A stretch of 64,000 bases of DNA from JACPYF01 sp947085525 (lineage in GTDB: Bacteria > Patescibacteriota > Saccharimonadia > Saccharimonadales > Saccharimonadaceae): positions 1-64,000 of the forward strand of contig CAMTWU010000004.1 in NCBI GenBank assembly GCA_947085525.1, in the 5' to 3' direction. This document shows positions 39,496 to 49,542 of the stretch, piece after piece (position 1 is the first letter of the stretch; each line of letters opens with the position of its first letter). Made by a program: the position numbers and the translations under genes. Under the pieces are notes generated by a model. That model did not search any database and was not told where the DNA came from. It was given only the letters and a program-made list of their open reading frames with translations.

Positions 39496-40647
39496 GTGAA
39501 TAATGATTTTAACCAGGTATCAAATATAGAACATTTACAATCAAAAACTACAACCGGGCCGGAACCATTCACCTCCGACTCAAAAATTAGTTACGAAAAC
39601 CCGACCGTTGATGGCAAACAATCTAGCGTACCTTACTTTGCGGTTCTTACTACATTTGTGATACTTTTCGTTGACGTTATCTACAGTGTAGTAGCTCTTA
39701 TTTCTTATGCAATTGACAAATTAATCATCAACAAAAAAATATCCGCAAATGAATACGGCTATATCCCTGATTTCAGTAGCTATATTGTTATCGGTGCAGT
39801 TGCAAGCTTTGTCGTAGCCACAATTGCATTGATTTTAATAACTGTTTTTCTCAAAAAAGATGAAGAAAAAGAGACATGGCGCAAAAACCAAAAATGGCGT
39901 CGTATTATTTATACAGTCGGCCTAGTAGTACTTATTTTAGGACTAGTTGGCAGCCTCACTAGCACTGTGTATAACATTATATCTATTACAGTTGGCAATG
40001 ATGATGTAGATAGTTACTCTTCTATTTATTCAACAGACGACACAGCTAAAAATAAACCAGCAGATGACAAAAAATTAATAGCGGCTGGCTTAACTGGATT
40101 AGCAACAAGTAGCCTTTTGGTATTAGGGATCATAGTTCTAGGTAGTGAATATGCTAGCAAGCGACAAAAACTTTTGTGGGTTAGTATTGTTATATTTGCT
40201 CTCGTGGGTACTGCAACATCAGTATATGGCGTAACAACAGTACAACAGCAAATAAAAGATGCTGAAAAGACTACCAACGCACAGAAAGCGAAACAAGAAT
40301 CTACTTATAATTACGACGATTCACAATATGCAGACTCAAGCTACGACAGCGACACGACAAGTACCAGCAACAGTTATGAAGATATTCTTTTAGATAATTT
40401 ACAGAAACAAATTGAAAATTATGCATTATCTAAAAATAATAATAAATATCCTACTAAAGAAGATTGGAGTGGTGATAATAGTACATATACCAAAACCTAT
40501 AATTTAGACGCTGAAATAAAAAGTAAAGTAACCTACAGCCCTGAGGGTTGTGATGCATCAGGTTGTACGAGCTATACTTTATCAATAGCAGGCAGTAACG
40601 ATCAAGCGCTTAATAGAAAGAGCGATCCAAGCATTTTAGATAGCTAA
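39496..40647 (+). CDS. Polytopic membrane protein with extracellular C-terminal domain
   Basis: 383 residues, GTG start preceded by CAAGGAG. Five hydrophobic helices: about 50-75, 97-120, 136-160, 196-216 and 226-248. A Tyr/Ser/Asp-rich linker follows, then a C-terminal domain with a Cys pair (PEGCDASGCTSY) resembling the small disulfide heads of pilin-like proteins. The first helices (PYFAVLTTFVILFVDVIYSVVALISY) recall the DUF5671 membrane domain common in CPR genomes; this is by eye only. Function unknown. Confidence 0.7.
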   Translation: MNNDFNQVSNIEHLQSKTTTGPEPFTSDSKISYENPTVDGKQSSVPYFAVLTTFVILFVDVIYSVVALISYAIDKLIINKKISANEYGYIPDFSSYIVIGAVASFVVATIALILITVFLKKDEEKETWRKNQKWRRIIYTVGLVVLILGLVGSLTSTVYNIISITVGNDDVDSYSSIYSTDDTAKNKPADDKKLIAAGLTGLATSSLLVLGIIVLGSEYASKRQKLLWVSIVIFALVGTATSVYGVTTVQQQIKDAEKTTNAQKAKQESTYNYDDSQYADSSYDSDTTSTSNSYEDILLDNLQKQIENYALSKNNNKYPTKEDWSGDNSTYTKTYNLDAEIKSKVTYSPEGCDASGCTSYTLSIAGSNDQALNRKSDPSILDS

Positions 40648-40649
40648 AT

Positions 40650-41021
40650 TTATGCAGCGATTTTTTCGTCGTCTTTAGCTTCAACTGTTTCTTCTGCGCT
40701 ATCTTCAACTTTTGTGACTGTAGGTTCAACATCTGGGATATGGAATTGGTCGTTTTGAACTGGTAAACCAAGCTTTATTTCACCGACATCTGTACCGAAT
40801 TCTGTGTGACCTGCTTCAACTTCTGACCTTAAGTCTTCAAGATCACCTTCGGATAGCTTTTCTTTTGCTGCTGGATTAGACTCTACATGAGCTAGTGCTG
40901 CTTCCTTCTCACGGTGTGCTTGTACCAGTGCAAGCTTACCTATTGCTTTTTCACCGTCGGCTTCATTAAGACTAAGGATTTCTCCTGGTGATTTCATCTT
41001 TTCTCTTATTTTATCGAACAT
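40650..41021 (-). CDS. Small acidic cytosolic protein
   Basis: 123 residues, acidic and helical (LVQAHREKEAALAHVESNPAAKEKLSEGDLEDLRSEVEAGHTEFG), Glu/Val-rich disordered C-terminus. No family recognised. It is convergent with the membrane protein gene, two bases apart. Confidence 0.6.
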   Translation of the reverse strand: MFDKIREKMKSPGEILSLNEADGEKAIGKLALVQAHREKEAALAHVESNPAAKEKLSEGDLEDLRSEVEAGHTEFGTDVGEIKLGLPVQNDQFHIPDVEPTVTKVEDSAEETVEAKDDEKIAA

Positions 41022-41106
41022 TTTTATAACCTTTTTGTTTTTTGCTAATTTCTAGTTACATATTAGCATAAGTATGTTAAAAAGTCAATATAGTACTGTG
41101 ATATAT

Positions 41107-43296
41107 TTAAGCTTCGTCGTCGCCTAGGCCGAGGTCGTCGAGGCTAGAGATTAGAACTTCACGCGGCCTGGCACCATCTGCAGGGCCTATAACACCCTGG
41201 TCTTCCATAGTTTCGATTAGTCTAGCTGCACGAGCATAGCCTACGCGTAGGCGTCGTTGCAATAGGCTAGCTGAGGCTTTGCCGCTATCGACAACTACCT
41301 GCAGTGCATCGCGGTATAGATCATCGTCACCAGCACCATCCATATCCATCACTACGCCGCCTTTGCCACTGAGTTGAACTGGTTGTTTTGTGACTTCATC
41401 ATCATATTGTGGCTCACGTTGCATGCGCATATGGTCGGTTACTTTTTGGACTTCTTCGTCTATCACCCACGCACCTTGGATACGTTTTGGCTTGGCCATG
41501 TCTGGCGTCAGTAGCAACATGTCACCTTGCCCTAGTAGTTTCTCGGCACCTATTTGATCTAGAATAGTTCGTGAGTCTACCTGTGACGCTACTGTAAAGG
41601 CAATACGAGCTGGTACGTTAGCTTTGATCAATCCTGTAATAACATCGACACTCGGACGCTGTGTGGCCAATACTAAGTGAATACCAACTGCACTAGCCTT
41701 TTGTGCCAAACGGACAATTAAAGCTTCGACATCGCGCGCTGCGATCATCATTAGATCAGCCAGCTCATCGATCACAATAACGATATATGGCATGCCTTCG
41801 TCTTTTTTCTTTTGGTTGTAGCTCTTTATATCACGTAGTTTTTCTTCGGCTAGCAAATTATAACGTCGTTCCATCTCGTTGACTGCCCATTTGAGTGCTG
41901 ATATACACTCTTCGGGTTTTGTAATAACAGGTGCTAATAGGTGCGGAATATCAGCGTATGGAGCCATTTCAACTTGTTTTGGATCCACCAAAATCAGCTT
42001 CATGTCACTAGGACTGTTTCGATATAACAAACTCGTGAGCAATGTGTTAATCATGACGGATTTACCTGAACCTGTTTGACCAGCGATCAAAAGGTGTGGC
42101 ATTTTATTGAGCTCACCTACCACTGCATCACCCGCAATGTCGCGGCCGATCGTAAAGCCTAACGGCTCACGCAGTGATCGCCACTGATCAGAATCTAAAA
42201 TACCATGTATACGCACATCAGCTGCTTTGCGGTTTGGAACTTCGATACCAACGGCTTTTTGACCTGGGATTGGTGCTTCCATACGCAGGCTCTGTGCGGC
42301 GAGGTTCAGTGCAATATTAGTTTCTAATTGAGTAATCCTAGTCAACTTGACGCCACTCGGTGGTTTCAAGGTATACTGAGTCACCTTTGGACCAATATTG
42401 GCGTTTTCCATCTCGACATTGATGTTAAATTCAGCCAATGTATCGTGAATAATTTGCGAATTGTGCTGCACATCACCTGCATCTGCAGGATTTTGTTTTT
42501 TCTCTAACAGATCCAGGCTAGGCGCTTGCCAGTTTGGGTCGGTAAAGGTTGTGAGCGCTGATTGCTCTTCTGCCGTTTTGTCGCGATTAACACTGCCTTT
42601 GAGGCTTGATAGTTTGCCGCCCTTTTTGTCATCATCGAACTGCAGGGTTGGTACACCTTCGTTGAGTTTGATCTGACCAGCTGTTTTGTCTTTGATTTCA
42701 TCGCCATTATTTTTGCGAATCAAGCTGGAAAGTTTGCGATTTTCGCTGTCTTCCTCGCGTTCAAATAGTTTTTTGATCAGATCAAATACTGCTTTTGGAC
42801 TGATGCGTAGGACAAATAAAGTTGTGATAACTATTAGTACTGCTAGTACAAATCCCGCAATTGCTGTTGACAATAGAGATAGCAAGGCTTGGTCTAGTAA
42901 CCAGCCGAAATAACCACCGCCTTGGCCTGCGACAGCTATATTGATATCACCTGGATCGCTAGAAAATAGTTGCAAGAATCCTGAAAGCCATAAGATCAAT
43001 AACAATGTTGCTATTGGCACGACAACTGACAGCTTATTATCCTCGGCCCGGAAGATTTCAATTGCGACCAGTATTAATAACACTGGCAAAATATACGTTG
43101 TCCAACCAATGGTAGTGAGAAAGCCTGTGTAGATAAAGGCTAGCACTGGACCACCGGCACCAAACATTGCGACAACTAGCAGCAGTGAAAATACAACTAG
43201 TACTACCCCTATTACTTGAGCCCAAAAACCAGTTGGCAGCACATGCTGCGCTGTGCTTTTTTTAGATTTTTTGATTGTTTTTCTTTTCTTTGCCAT
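41107..43296 (-). CDS. ftsK: DNA translocase FtsK/SpoIIIE
   Basis: 729 residues. Four N-terminal transmembrane helices (about 25-50, 58-80, 86-110 and 140-170), an acidic linker, then the motor: alpha domain, RecA-like domain with Walker A GQTGSGKSVMINTLL and Walker B IVIVIDELADLMM, and the C-terminal winged-helix gamma domain (ASASLLQRRLRVGYARAARLIETMEDQG). It pumps DNA through the septum and activates Xer recombination; the Xer-type recombinase at 7046 is the likely partner. Confidence 0.96.
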   Translation of the reverse strand: MAKKRKTIKKSKKSTAQHVLPTGFWAQVIGVVLVVFSLLLVVAMFGAGGPVLAFIYTGFLTTIGWTTYILPVLLILVAIEIFRAEDNKLSVVVPIATLLLILWLSGFLQLFSSDPGDINIAVAGQGGGYFGWLLDQALLSLLSTAIAGFVLAVLIVITTLFVLRISPKAVFDLIKKLFEREEDSENRKLSSLIRKNNGDEIKDKTAGQIKLNEGVPTLQFDDDKKGGKLSSLKGSVNRDKTAEEQSALTTFTDPNWQAPSLDLLEKKQNPADAGDVQHNSQIIHDTLAEFNINVEMENANIGPKVTQYTLKPPSGVKLTRITQLETNIALNLAAQSLRMEAPIPGQKAVGIEVPNRKAADVRIHGILDSDQWRSLREPLGFTIGRDIAGDAVVGELNKMPHLLIAGQTGSGKSVMINTLLTSLLYRNSPSDMKLILVDPKQVEMAPYADIPHLLAPVITKPEECISALKWAVNEMERRYNLLAEEKLRDIKSYNQKKKDEGMPYIVIVIDELADLMMIAARDVEALIVRLAQKASAVGIHLVLATQRPSVDVITGLIKANVPARIAFTVASQVDSRTILDQIGAEKLLGQGDMLLLTPDMAKPKRIQGAWVIDEEVQKVTDHMRMQREPQYDDEVTKQPVQLSGKGGVVMDMDGAGDDDLYRDALQVVVDSGKASASLLQRRLRVGYARAARLIETMEDQGVIGPADGARPREVLISSLDDLGLGDDEA

Positions 43297-43391
43297 AGTC
43301 TATTCTTTTGCTGTTATGTATTATACGCTGTTTTGTATTAGTATATTGTAGCAAAAAACACTACAAAAAGCAAGTCTGTTAATATATCTGG

Positions 43392-43946
43392 GTGAGCATA
43401 TACCTAGTTAGGCACGGACAAGATGAAGACAATGCCCTCGACATTGTAAACGGTCTCAGAGATAAACCTTTGACCGACATTGGCAGAGGGCAAGCTTTGA
43501 AAGCTGCTGAATTACTGTGCACAAAAATAGATCATGTCGATGCGATATATTCTTCCCCACTACTGCGTGCCTATGAAACAGCAGACATAATAGCAAACAA
43601 GCTTAGTTACAAAGGGATTATAACTGACCGTAATTTGGTCGAGAGGGATTTCGGTATATTAACTGGAAAGAAAAAATCTGAAATTGAAAGTTATTGCCAA
43701 GAAGTAGTCTGGATCGGTGATGAGATATATGGAATAGGCGCAAAAGATGCAGAGAGTTTTCCTGCAGTCTATACAAGAGCAAAACGTATCCTAAGCGACA
43801 TTGAGCTATCTGGTAGCAAATCAGTTATCGTAGTTGCCCATAGAGATATTGCACAAATGATACAAGCCGCATACAACAACTGGGATTGGCGAGAAGGCCT
43901 AAAACACCCAGTTGATAATGCAGGGGTTGTTAAACTACAAGCTTAA
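43392..43946 (+). CDS. Histidine phosphatase / phosphoglycerate mutase family protein
   Basis: 184 residues, GTG start with TAATAT six bases upstream and no Shine-Dalgarno, so probably leaderless. The RHG motif (YLVRHGQDEDN), YSSPLLRAYETADI, ERDFGILTGKKKSE and the second catalytic His (VVAHRDIAQMI) define the branch-1 histidine phosphatase superfamily. Cofactor-dependent mutases are longer (about 230-250), so it is more likely a phosphatase of unknown substrate. Its 3' end overlaps the RNase J gene by 4 bp. Confidence 0.88.
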   Translation: MSIYLVRHGQDEDNALDIVNGLRDKPLTDIGRGQALKAAELLCTKIDHVDAIYSSPLLRAYETADIIANKLSYKGIITDRNLVERDFGILTGKKKSEIESYCQEVVWIGDEIYGIGAKDAESFPAVYTRAKRILSDIELSGSKSVIVVAHRDIAQMIQAAYNNWDWREGLKHPVDNAGVVKLQA

Positions 43947-46087
43947 GGCTCGTAAACTTCTGGTTGGTTGTGGACTTTCAGTCGTTCGTTGTTAACCGGT
44001 AGTGGTGTATCAGTATTTGGTACTATTGGCGCTACTGGCTCGGTAGGTTTTGGACGGTTTGGCTGAGGTCGGTTTTGACCAGGCTGTTTTTGAGATGGTG
44101 AATCACCATTGATCTCGTTGATGACTGGAATCACGATAGGCGTACGACGAGTTTCGTCATATAGAATGTGTGTGATTTCATCACGTATTTCTTTCTTGAA
44201 AACGTCGATATCAACCTTGCGACCGTTAAAACTACGAGAAACCTTTTGCTTAATGTATTGGCGAATCTTGCCCATCAATTCTTCACTGTCACGTAGATAT
44301 ATGAATCCGCGTGAGATGATGTCAGGACTTGTGAGCAAGCGTCCACCACGGCGCGAGATAGTTAGTACTACTACGAACATACCTTCGTTTGCCATGTGGA
44401 TACGATCCTTCAATACAACTTCGGATACTTCTGCACCGCTGTCGTCGTACATGATTCCACCGACTTGTATTCGTCCAGCTTTTTTAGCCTTTTTGTCAGA
44501 GTCAATCTCGATAATATCACCACTGTCAGATACAAATATATTTGCACGTGGGATGCCACATTCTTGCTCAGCAAGCTCGGCATTGTGTACCAACATATGG
44601 AACTCGCCGTGAATCGGCATGTAATATGTTGGGTTAAGCGCGTTGATCAATTTTACGTGATCGTCATAGTAGCCGTGACCACTCAGGTGTAGCGGACCGA
44701 CACCAGTTAGATGAGATTTGCTGTTTTGAATCACATCGCTACCTTCACGCATCAGACCATCGACTGTACGAACAACGTATTTTTCGTTACCAGGAATTGG
44801 GTTTGAGCTAAATACGATAACGTCGCTGTTTTTGATTTTGATGTGTTTGTGTGAACCACTAGCCATACGGTTAAGCACGGCGTTGAATTCACCCTGAGAA
44901 CCAGTACATATAATAGTTACTTTGCCGTCAGGCATTCGTACTAGATCTTCCATCTTAACCACTACATCCTTTGGAATTGTAATGATACCGGTCTTTATAG
45001 AAAGCTCCAGGTTTTGGATCATACTGTAGCCTGCAAATGCAACCTTGCGATCGTGTTTTTTGGCTTCATTGAGCAATAATTGTATACGGTGAATTTGGCT
45101 AGAGAAACAGCTGATGATCAGTCGGTTGTTTTGGTATTTCTCCATAACTTGGCCAAATGACTGCTGAATGTCTTGTTCACTATGAGTATGTGTACCTTCT
45201 GATTCACAGTTAGTAGATTCGTTTAGTAGCATCAAGACACCTTCTTTGGTAGCAATCTCGGTCAGACGTTCTAGATCAAACTTTTTACCATCAACTGGTT
45301 CGTCTTCGAAACGCCAGTCACCTGTGTCGATGATGACACCGAGTGGCGTGCGTATAACAACTGCAGCAGAGTCAGGAATCGAGTGGTTTACTCGGACTAG
45401 CTCTACGCTAAAATGCTCGCTCAATTGTATGCGATCGTGTGCTTCTGGGTTCATTTCGTGATATTCAGGTGAAAAACCACTAGTTGCTTCGTCCATGTTC
45501 TTTGCGATCATGCCTAGCGTGAACTTTGTACCATATATAGGTGCAGGTATACGGTGGATCAAGTGACGTGTTGCACCAATGTGGTCTAGGTGACCATGTG
45601 TAAAGACGTGTGCTTTGATTTTGTGCTTGTTATCCTCTAGATATGAAATATCCGGCACAATATAGTTGATACCTGGATAGTCGCCGCCTGGGAACAAGAA
45701 GCCCATGTCGATAACGACAATTTCATTATCGTATTCGATTGCCATCATATTTTTACCAATGCTCATCTCGCCCAAGCCACCTACTGGTATGATCTTGAGC
45801 TTCTTGCCGACGCTGTTATCACGAGGTTGACGCTTTTGACCGCTGAGACTAAATTGCTGACCGTCGTATCCGTTAAATACAGATTTGTTCACAGGCACAT
45901 TGATGATGTGCTGTGCAGATTGCTTGTTGACATTGTCGCTCATTCGGCGGCTAGCACGTTGTACTTCACCGCGACGTGTTTGAGTCTTTGCTAGAACTGT
46001 GTTCTGCTCGCGTCGTTTTTGGTTGTTATTATTGTTACGTTTTGATAGGTCGTCACCTTGGGGGTTTTGTAATTTTCTTCCGCCCAT
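43943..46087 (-). CDS. rnj: Ribonuclease J
   Basis: 714 residues. An Asn/Arg/Lys-rich N-terminal extension of about 85 residues (KRNNNNNQKRREQ) precedes the metallo-beta-lactamase domain with HGHLDHIGA, then the beta-CASP domain and the RNase J C-terminal domain. Motifs ICTGSQGE, SGHGYYDD and MPIHGEFHML are typical. A proline-rich tail (KQPGQNRPQPNRPKPTEP) ends the protein. It performs 5' exo- and endonucleolytic mRNA decay; with PNPase nearby it makes up the RNA turnover set of this window. AAAGGA lies upstream. Confidence 0.96.
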   Translation of the reverse strand: MGGRKLQNPQGDDLSKRNNNNNQKRREQNTVLAKTQTRRGEVQRASRRMSDNVNKQSAQHIINVPVNKSVFNGYDGQQFSLSGQKRQPRDNSVGKKLKIIPVGGLGEMSIGKNMMAIEYDNEIVVIDMGFLFPGGDYPGINYIVPDISYLEDNKHKIKAHVFTHGHLDHIGATRHLIHRIPAPIYGTKFTLGMIAKNMDEATSGFSPEYHEMNPEAHDRIQLSEHFSVELVRVNHSIPDSAAVVIRTPLGVIIDTGDWRFEDEPVDGKKFDLERLTEIATKEGVLMLLNESTNCESEGTHTHSEQDIQQSFGQVMEKYQNNRLIISCFSSQIHRIQLLLNEAKKHDRKVAFAGYSMIQNLELSIKTGIITIPKDVVVKMEDLVRMPDGKVTIICTGSQGEFNAVLNRMASGSHKHIKIKNSDVIVFSSNPIPGNEKYVVRTVDGLMREGSDVIQNSKSHLTGVGPLHLSGHGYYDDHVKLINALNPTYYMPIHGEFHMLVHNAELAEQECGIPRANIFVSDSGDIIEIDSDKKAKKAGRIQVGGIMYDDSGAEVSEVVLKDRIHMANEGMFVVVLTISRRGGRLLTSPDIISRGFIYLRDSEELMGKIRQYIKQKVSRSFNGRKVDIDVFKKEIRDEITHILYDETRRTPIVIPVINEINGDSPSQKQPGQNRPQPNRPKPTEPVAPIVPNTDTPLPVNNERLKVHNQPEVYEP

Positions 46088-46113
46088 AATTTTTATTATC
46101 CTTTCGTTAGGAT

Positions 46114-46701
46114 TTATATTTGATTAATTTTCTTTATAATTGCTGGAATTTTGGCAAAATCCTCTAGTAATGTCGCGCGCATGCCGCCGTTGTATAGGGC
46201 TGCAGCTGGATGATATAGAGGTAAAATGACAACTTTTTTCTCGCCAAAACTAATTCGCTTTGGTTCGCCGTGGATCTGGCTGATCTTTTGATCAGGCAAA
46301 AAGTATTCCATACTGTGTCGGCCCAATGTGACTATAACTTTGGGTTCGATCACGTCAATTTGCTGTACTAGATATGGCCAAAAGGCTTTCTTTTCCTCTG
46401 GTAATGGATCTCGATTGTTCGGTGGACGATATTTAACTATATTCGTTATATATACGTCGCCCCTATCGAGTCCGATACTCGCTAGCATCTCGTTTAAAAA
46501 CTTGCCGGCAGCGCCTACAAATGGCAGGCCTTGCTGGTCTTCATTTTTACCCGGTGCTTCGCCGATAAATACAATATCAGCGTTTGAGTTACCGTCACCT
46601 AGTACTAGGTTCGTGGCTGTCACAGCCAAATCCGGGCAGACATTATTCTGTGTTATATCTGCTGCAATTTGCTTGAGACGTAGCTTTTTATCTTGAGTCA
46701 T
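46114..46701 (-). CDS. Family-4-like uracil-DNA glycosylase lacking Fe-S cysteines
   Basis: 195 residues: motif A GEAPGKNEDQQGLPFVGAAGKFLNEML, TNIVKYRPPNNRDP, GRHSMEYFL and motif B YHPAAALYNGG identify the UDG family 4/5-like superfamily that removes uracil from DNA. Family 4 enzymes bind a 4Fe-4S cluster through four cysteines. Here only C22 remains: the partner two or three residues before it is Asn, VKCRPP is VKYRPP and the fourth site is a tryptophan (FWPYL). So the cluster is probably absent while the catalytic motifs remain. Confidence 0.9.
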   Translation of the reverse strand: MTQDKKLRLKQIAADITQNNVCPDLAVTATNLVLGDGNSNADIVFIGEAPGKNEDQQGLPFVGAAGKFLNEMLASIGLDRGDVYITNIVKYRPPNNRDPLPEEKKAFWPYLVQQIDVIEPKVIVTLGRHSMEYFLPDQKISQIHGEPKRISFGEKKVVILPLYHPAAALYNGGMRATLLEDFAKIPAIIKKINQI

Positions 46702-46799
46702 CCTTATTTTTGGTGGACCGATTTCCTTAAACGGTTTTGATATACAAGAGAGATTACTTAAGTACTTTCAAGTATAGCAGATGTAGGTAAAAGAGTCAA

Positions 46800-47189
46800 T
46801 CAGTGCTCTGCTTTTTCGATTTTGCAAATTTTTCTCAAAGACTCAATTTTACCCTGCGTTGGATAAAAATCAACATATTTACCCTTATAGTTTTTTGTAC
46901 TTGAAACAACTTCAACTTGCATAGGACAGGTATAAAATCCTCCATAACGTCCGTTAAAAGTCTTTTCTTTTGTTGTAATTTGAGGAGCGTTATACAGTCG
47001 GTAAACACTAGGACAATAATTTTGTAGAAAGTCAGAATATTCTTTGATAAAATTAAATCCTGCCTGCGAAACTCCAGGATCAAAATTACAGCTCCGGTAG
47101 GATGATCTATCAATCGTCTTATAAGACAAAGAAAAAACTATTATTAAAACAAATACACCGAGTACTGTTAGTACTTTTCTATTTTTCAT
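46800..47189 (-). CDS. Secreted or membrane-anchored small Cys protein
   Basis: 129 residues with one N-terminal hydrophobic helix (about 8-25; signal anchor) and an extracytoplasmic domain with four cysteines (SCNFDPG, NYCPSVY, YTCPMQVE, KICKIEK) that could form two disulfides. No family recognised. It is downstream of nothing obvious and stands alone between the glycosylase and pnp. Confidence 0.65.
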   Translation of the reverse strand: MKNRKVLTVLGVFVLIIVFSLSYKTIDRSSYRSCNFDPGVSQAGFNFIKEYSDFLQNYCPSVYRLYNAPQITTKEKTFNGRYGGFYTCPMQVEVVSSTKNYKGKYVDFYPTQGKIESLRKICKIEKAEH

Positions 47190-47214
47190 GCACCTATCGT
47201 AACATTGTTTTAGT

Positions 47215-49329
47215 TTAGATAGCGTCTTTTATAGAGAGACTGAGGCGGCCACGATCGTCAACGGCAATTAGCTTGACCTTAACTGTCTGGCCTTCTTTTA
47301 GTTCGTCTTCGACTTTTTCTACGCGGTGGTCAGCGATTTGGCTGATATGAACCATACCGTCAATACCAGGCATGATAGTCACAAATGCGCCAAAGTCTTT
47401 GATAGTTGCAACTGTGCCTTCGTAGATTTCGCCAACTTCTGGCTCGATAGTCAGAGATTTGATCCATTCTAGGGCTTTTTCAATAGACTCGCCGTCAACG
47501 GCTGCAACTGTGATGAGGCCGCTGTCTTTGATGTCGATTTCAGCACCAGTTTCAGACGTAATCTTGTTGATCATCTCGCCACCTTTACCGATGATTGCAC
47601 CGATTTTTTCTGGATTGATGACGATCTTTTCGATTCGTGGCGCATATGGGCTAAGTTTTTCGCGAGGTTCGGCGATAGTCTCGATCATGTGTTCCAAGAT
47701 CTTTGCTCGTCCAACTTTACCTTTAGCTAGGGCTTCTGCCAAAATTTCTACTGGTAGACCGTGAACCTTCATGTCCATTTGCAAGGCTGTAACGCCATTT
47801 GCGGTTCCTGTTACCTTGAAGTCCATATCACCTGCAAAATCTTCTGCATCAGCGATGTCTGATAATACATATGGAGTGTCGCCGTCCATCATTAATCCCA
47901 TTGCGATACCGCTAACAGGTCGTTTCAACGGCACACCAGCATCTAGTAGTGCAAGAACTGATGAACAAGTAGCTGCCATAGAAGTTGAACCGTTTTGGCT
48001 CATGATCTCGGTTACTGAACGAATAGCGTATGGAAAGTCCTCTTCGCTAGGTAACACTGCACTAACAGCGCGTTCTGCCAGGTAGCCGTGACCAATTTCG
48101 CGTCGGCCAGCAGACATGAGGCGTTTTACTTCGCCAACTGTGTAGCCAGGTGCATTGTAGTGGTGCATGTAACGACGTTCGCCGTCAGTAACTTCCATAG
48201 TGTCGACAATTTGAGCATATGACAGAGGTGCTAATGTCACGACATTTAGCCCCTGGGTCATACCACGGGTAAACAGGCTAGAACCGTGAGTTCGAGGCAA
48301 AATACCGACTTCACTGCTGAGCTGACGAATTTCGTCTAATTTGCGGCCATCTGGTCGAGTTTGGCTGTCGACGATATGTTTACGTACGTCTTCGTGTAAG
48401 GCACGTGTGAAAGCTTCATCATATTCACGATGCAAGTCTGGATACTCTTCACCATGTTTTTCTTGCATATCTGCGTGGAAATTAGTCTTTAGCTCTGTGA
48501 TCAAATCATTTCGTTCTGGGTATGGTAGGTGTAAGTTTGTACCTATTTTTCCTTCCACCCAACCGTTTACGTCAGCCTGAATTTCTTCGTTTGGTAGGAT
48601 TAGTTCGTATTTTAGCTCTTCTGGAGCAACTTTTTCAGCTAGCTCTTTTTGAGCTTCGATAGCTGGTTGCATAGCCTTGTGCGCCCATGCAAGTGCGTCG
48701 ACAATAACTTCTTCAGTCACTTCGTTTGCACCAGCTTCTACCATAGTGATGGCCTGTTCTTTACCAGCGACTACTAGGTCTAGGTCACTATTTTTGAGCT
48801 CTTCTGGAGTTGCAAAGGCTTTGAATTCACCGTTCACCTGCGCTACACGTAGACCTGCAATCGGCCCATCAAATGGTGTGCCAGTGAGGCTGAGTGCAGT
48901 TGAAGCTGCAATCATTGCAACCATATCTGGTCGGAAGTTTGGATCCATTGAAAGGACACTGGATACAACTTGTACCTGTTGGCGATAGCCTTTTGGAAAC
49001 AATGGACGGATAGGACGATCGATAATACGACCGATCAAAATAGCTTCGTCACTAGGTCGGCCTTCGCGTTTGATAAAGCGACTGCCACTGATTTTGCCAG
49101 CTGCATACATTTTTTCTTCGTAATCGATCGATAATGGAAAATAATCCATATTACTGGCAGGTTCGCGACCAACCATAGCTGTACCTAGTACGACAGTTTC
49201 GCCGTAGGTTACTAGTACGCTAGCGCTAGTACGAAAACCAACGCGGTTTACTTCTAATTTTAGTGTTTTGCCGCAAAGTTCTCGTTCGACGACCAATGGC
49301 TCTTTGCCAAATGGGTTAATAGTAGACAT
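47215..49329 (-). CDS. pnp: Polynucleotide phosphorylase
   Basis: 704 residues with two RNase PH-like domains (GRPSDEAILIGRIIDRPIRPLFPKGYR; RPDGRKLDEIRQLSSEVGILPRTHGSSLFTRG), the catalytic-core GDMDFKVTGT, then KH (IGAIIGKGGEMINKITSETGAEIDI) and S1 (GAFVTIMPGIDGMVHISQI) domains. A 3'-5' phosphorolytic exonuclease. GAAGGAG precedes the ATG. Confidence 0.97.
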   Translation of the reverse strand: MSTINPFGKEPLVVERELCGKTLKLEVNRVGFRTSASVLVTYGETVVLGTAMVGREPASNMDYFPLSIDYEEKMYAAGKISGSRFIKREGRPSDEAILIGRIIDRPIRPLFPKGYRQQVQVVSSVLSMDPNFRPDMVAMIAASTALSLTGTPFDGPIAGLRVAQVNGEFKAFATPEELKNSDLDLVVAGKEQAITMVEAGANEVTEEVIVDALAWAHKAMQPAIEAQKELAEKVAPEELKYELILPNEEIQADVNGWVEGKIGTNLHLPYPERNDLITELKTNFHADMQEKHGEEYPDLHREYDEAFTRALHEDVRKHIVDSQTRPDGRKLDEIRQLSSEVGILPRTHGSSLFTRGMTQGLNVVTLAPLSYAQIVDTMEVTDGERRYMHHYNAPGYTVGEVKRLMSAGRREIGHGYLAERAVSAVLPSEEDFPYAIRSVTEIMSQNGSTSMAATCSSVLALLDAGVPLKRPVSGIAMGLMMDGDTPYVLSDIADAEDFAGDMDFKVTGTANGVTALQMDMKVHGLPVEILAEALAKGKVGRAKILEHMIETIAEPREKLSPYAPRIEKIVINPEKIGAIIGKGGEMINKITSETGAEIDIKDSGLITVAAVDGESIEKALEWIKSLTIEPEVGEIYEGTVATIKDFGAFVTIMPGIDGMVHISQIADHRVEKVEDELKEGQTVKVKLIAVDDRGRLSLSIKDAI

Positions 49330-49446
49330 ATGTCTTTACTCCTTCTCGCGGATTGTAACAGGGTGAAAAATTCATCGAAATAAATTTCTTACTCTATCAC
49401 CTTCCGCATTAAACTTACAGAGATAGTATAGCATTAACAAGAATTA

Positions 49447-49503
49447 TTGACAAATTATACTAATAATATTATAGTTTTACTATGAAGCTGGGTATCCCAG
49501 CTT
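49447..49503 (+). promoter_or_regulatory. Promoter and 5' hairpin of the GC-rich small basic gene
   Basis: TTGACA (49447-49452), 17-bp spacer, TATAGT (49470-49475). The transcript begins close to the hairpin AAGCTGGG-TAT-CCCAGCTT (49485-49503), which is followed by TTGTTG and could act as a 5' stabiliser or weak attenuator. Confidence 0.7.
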
Positions 49504-49542
49504 TTGTTGTGATAGATCCATTCCACCCACGAAGGAGGAAAG

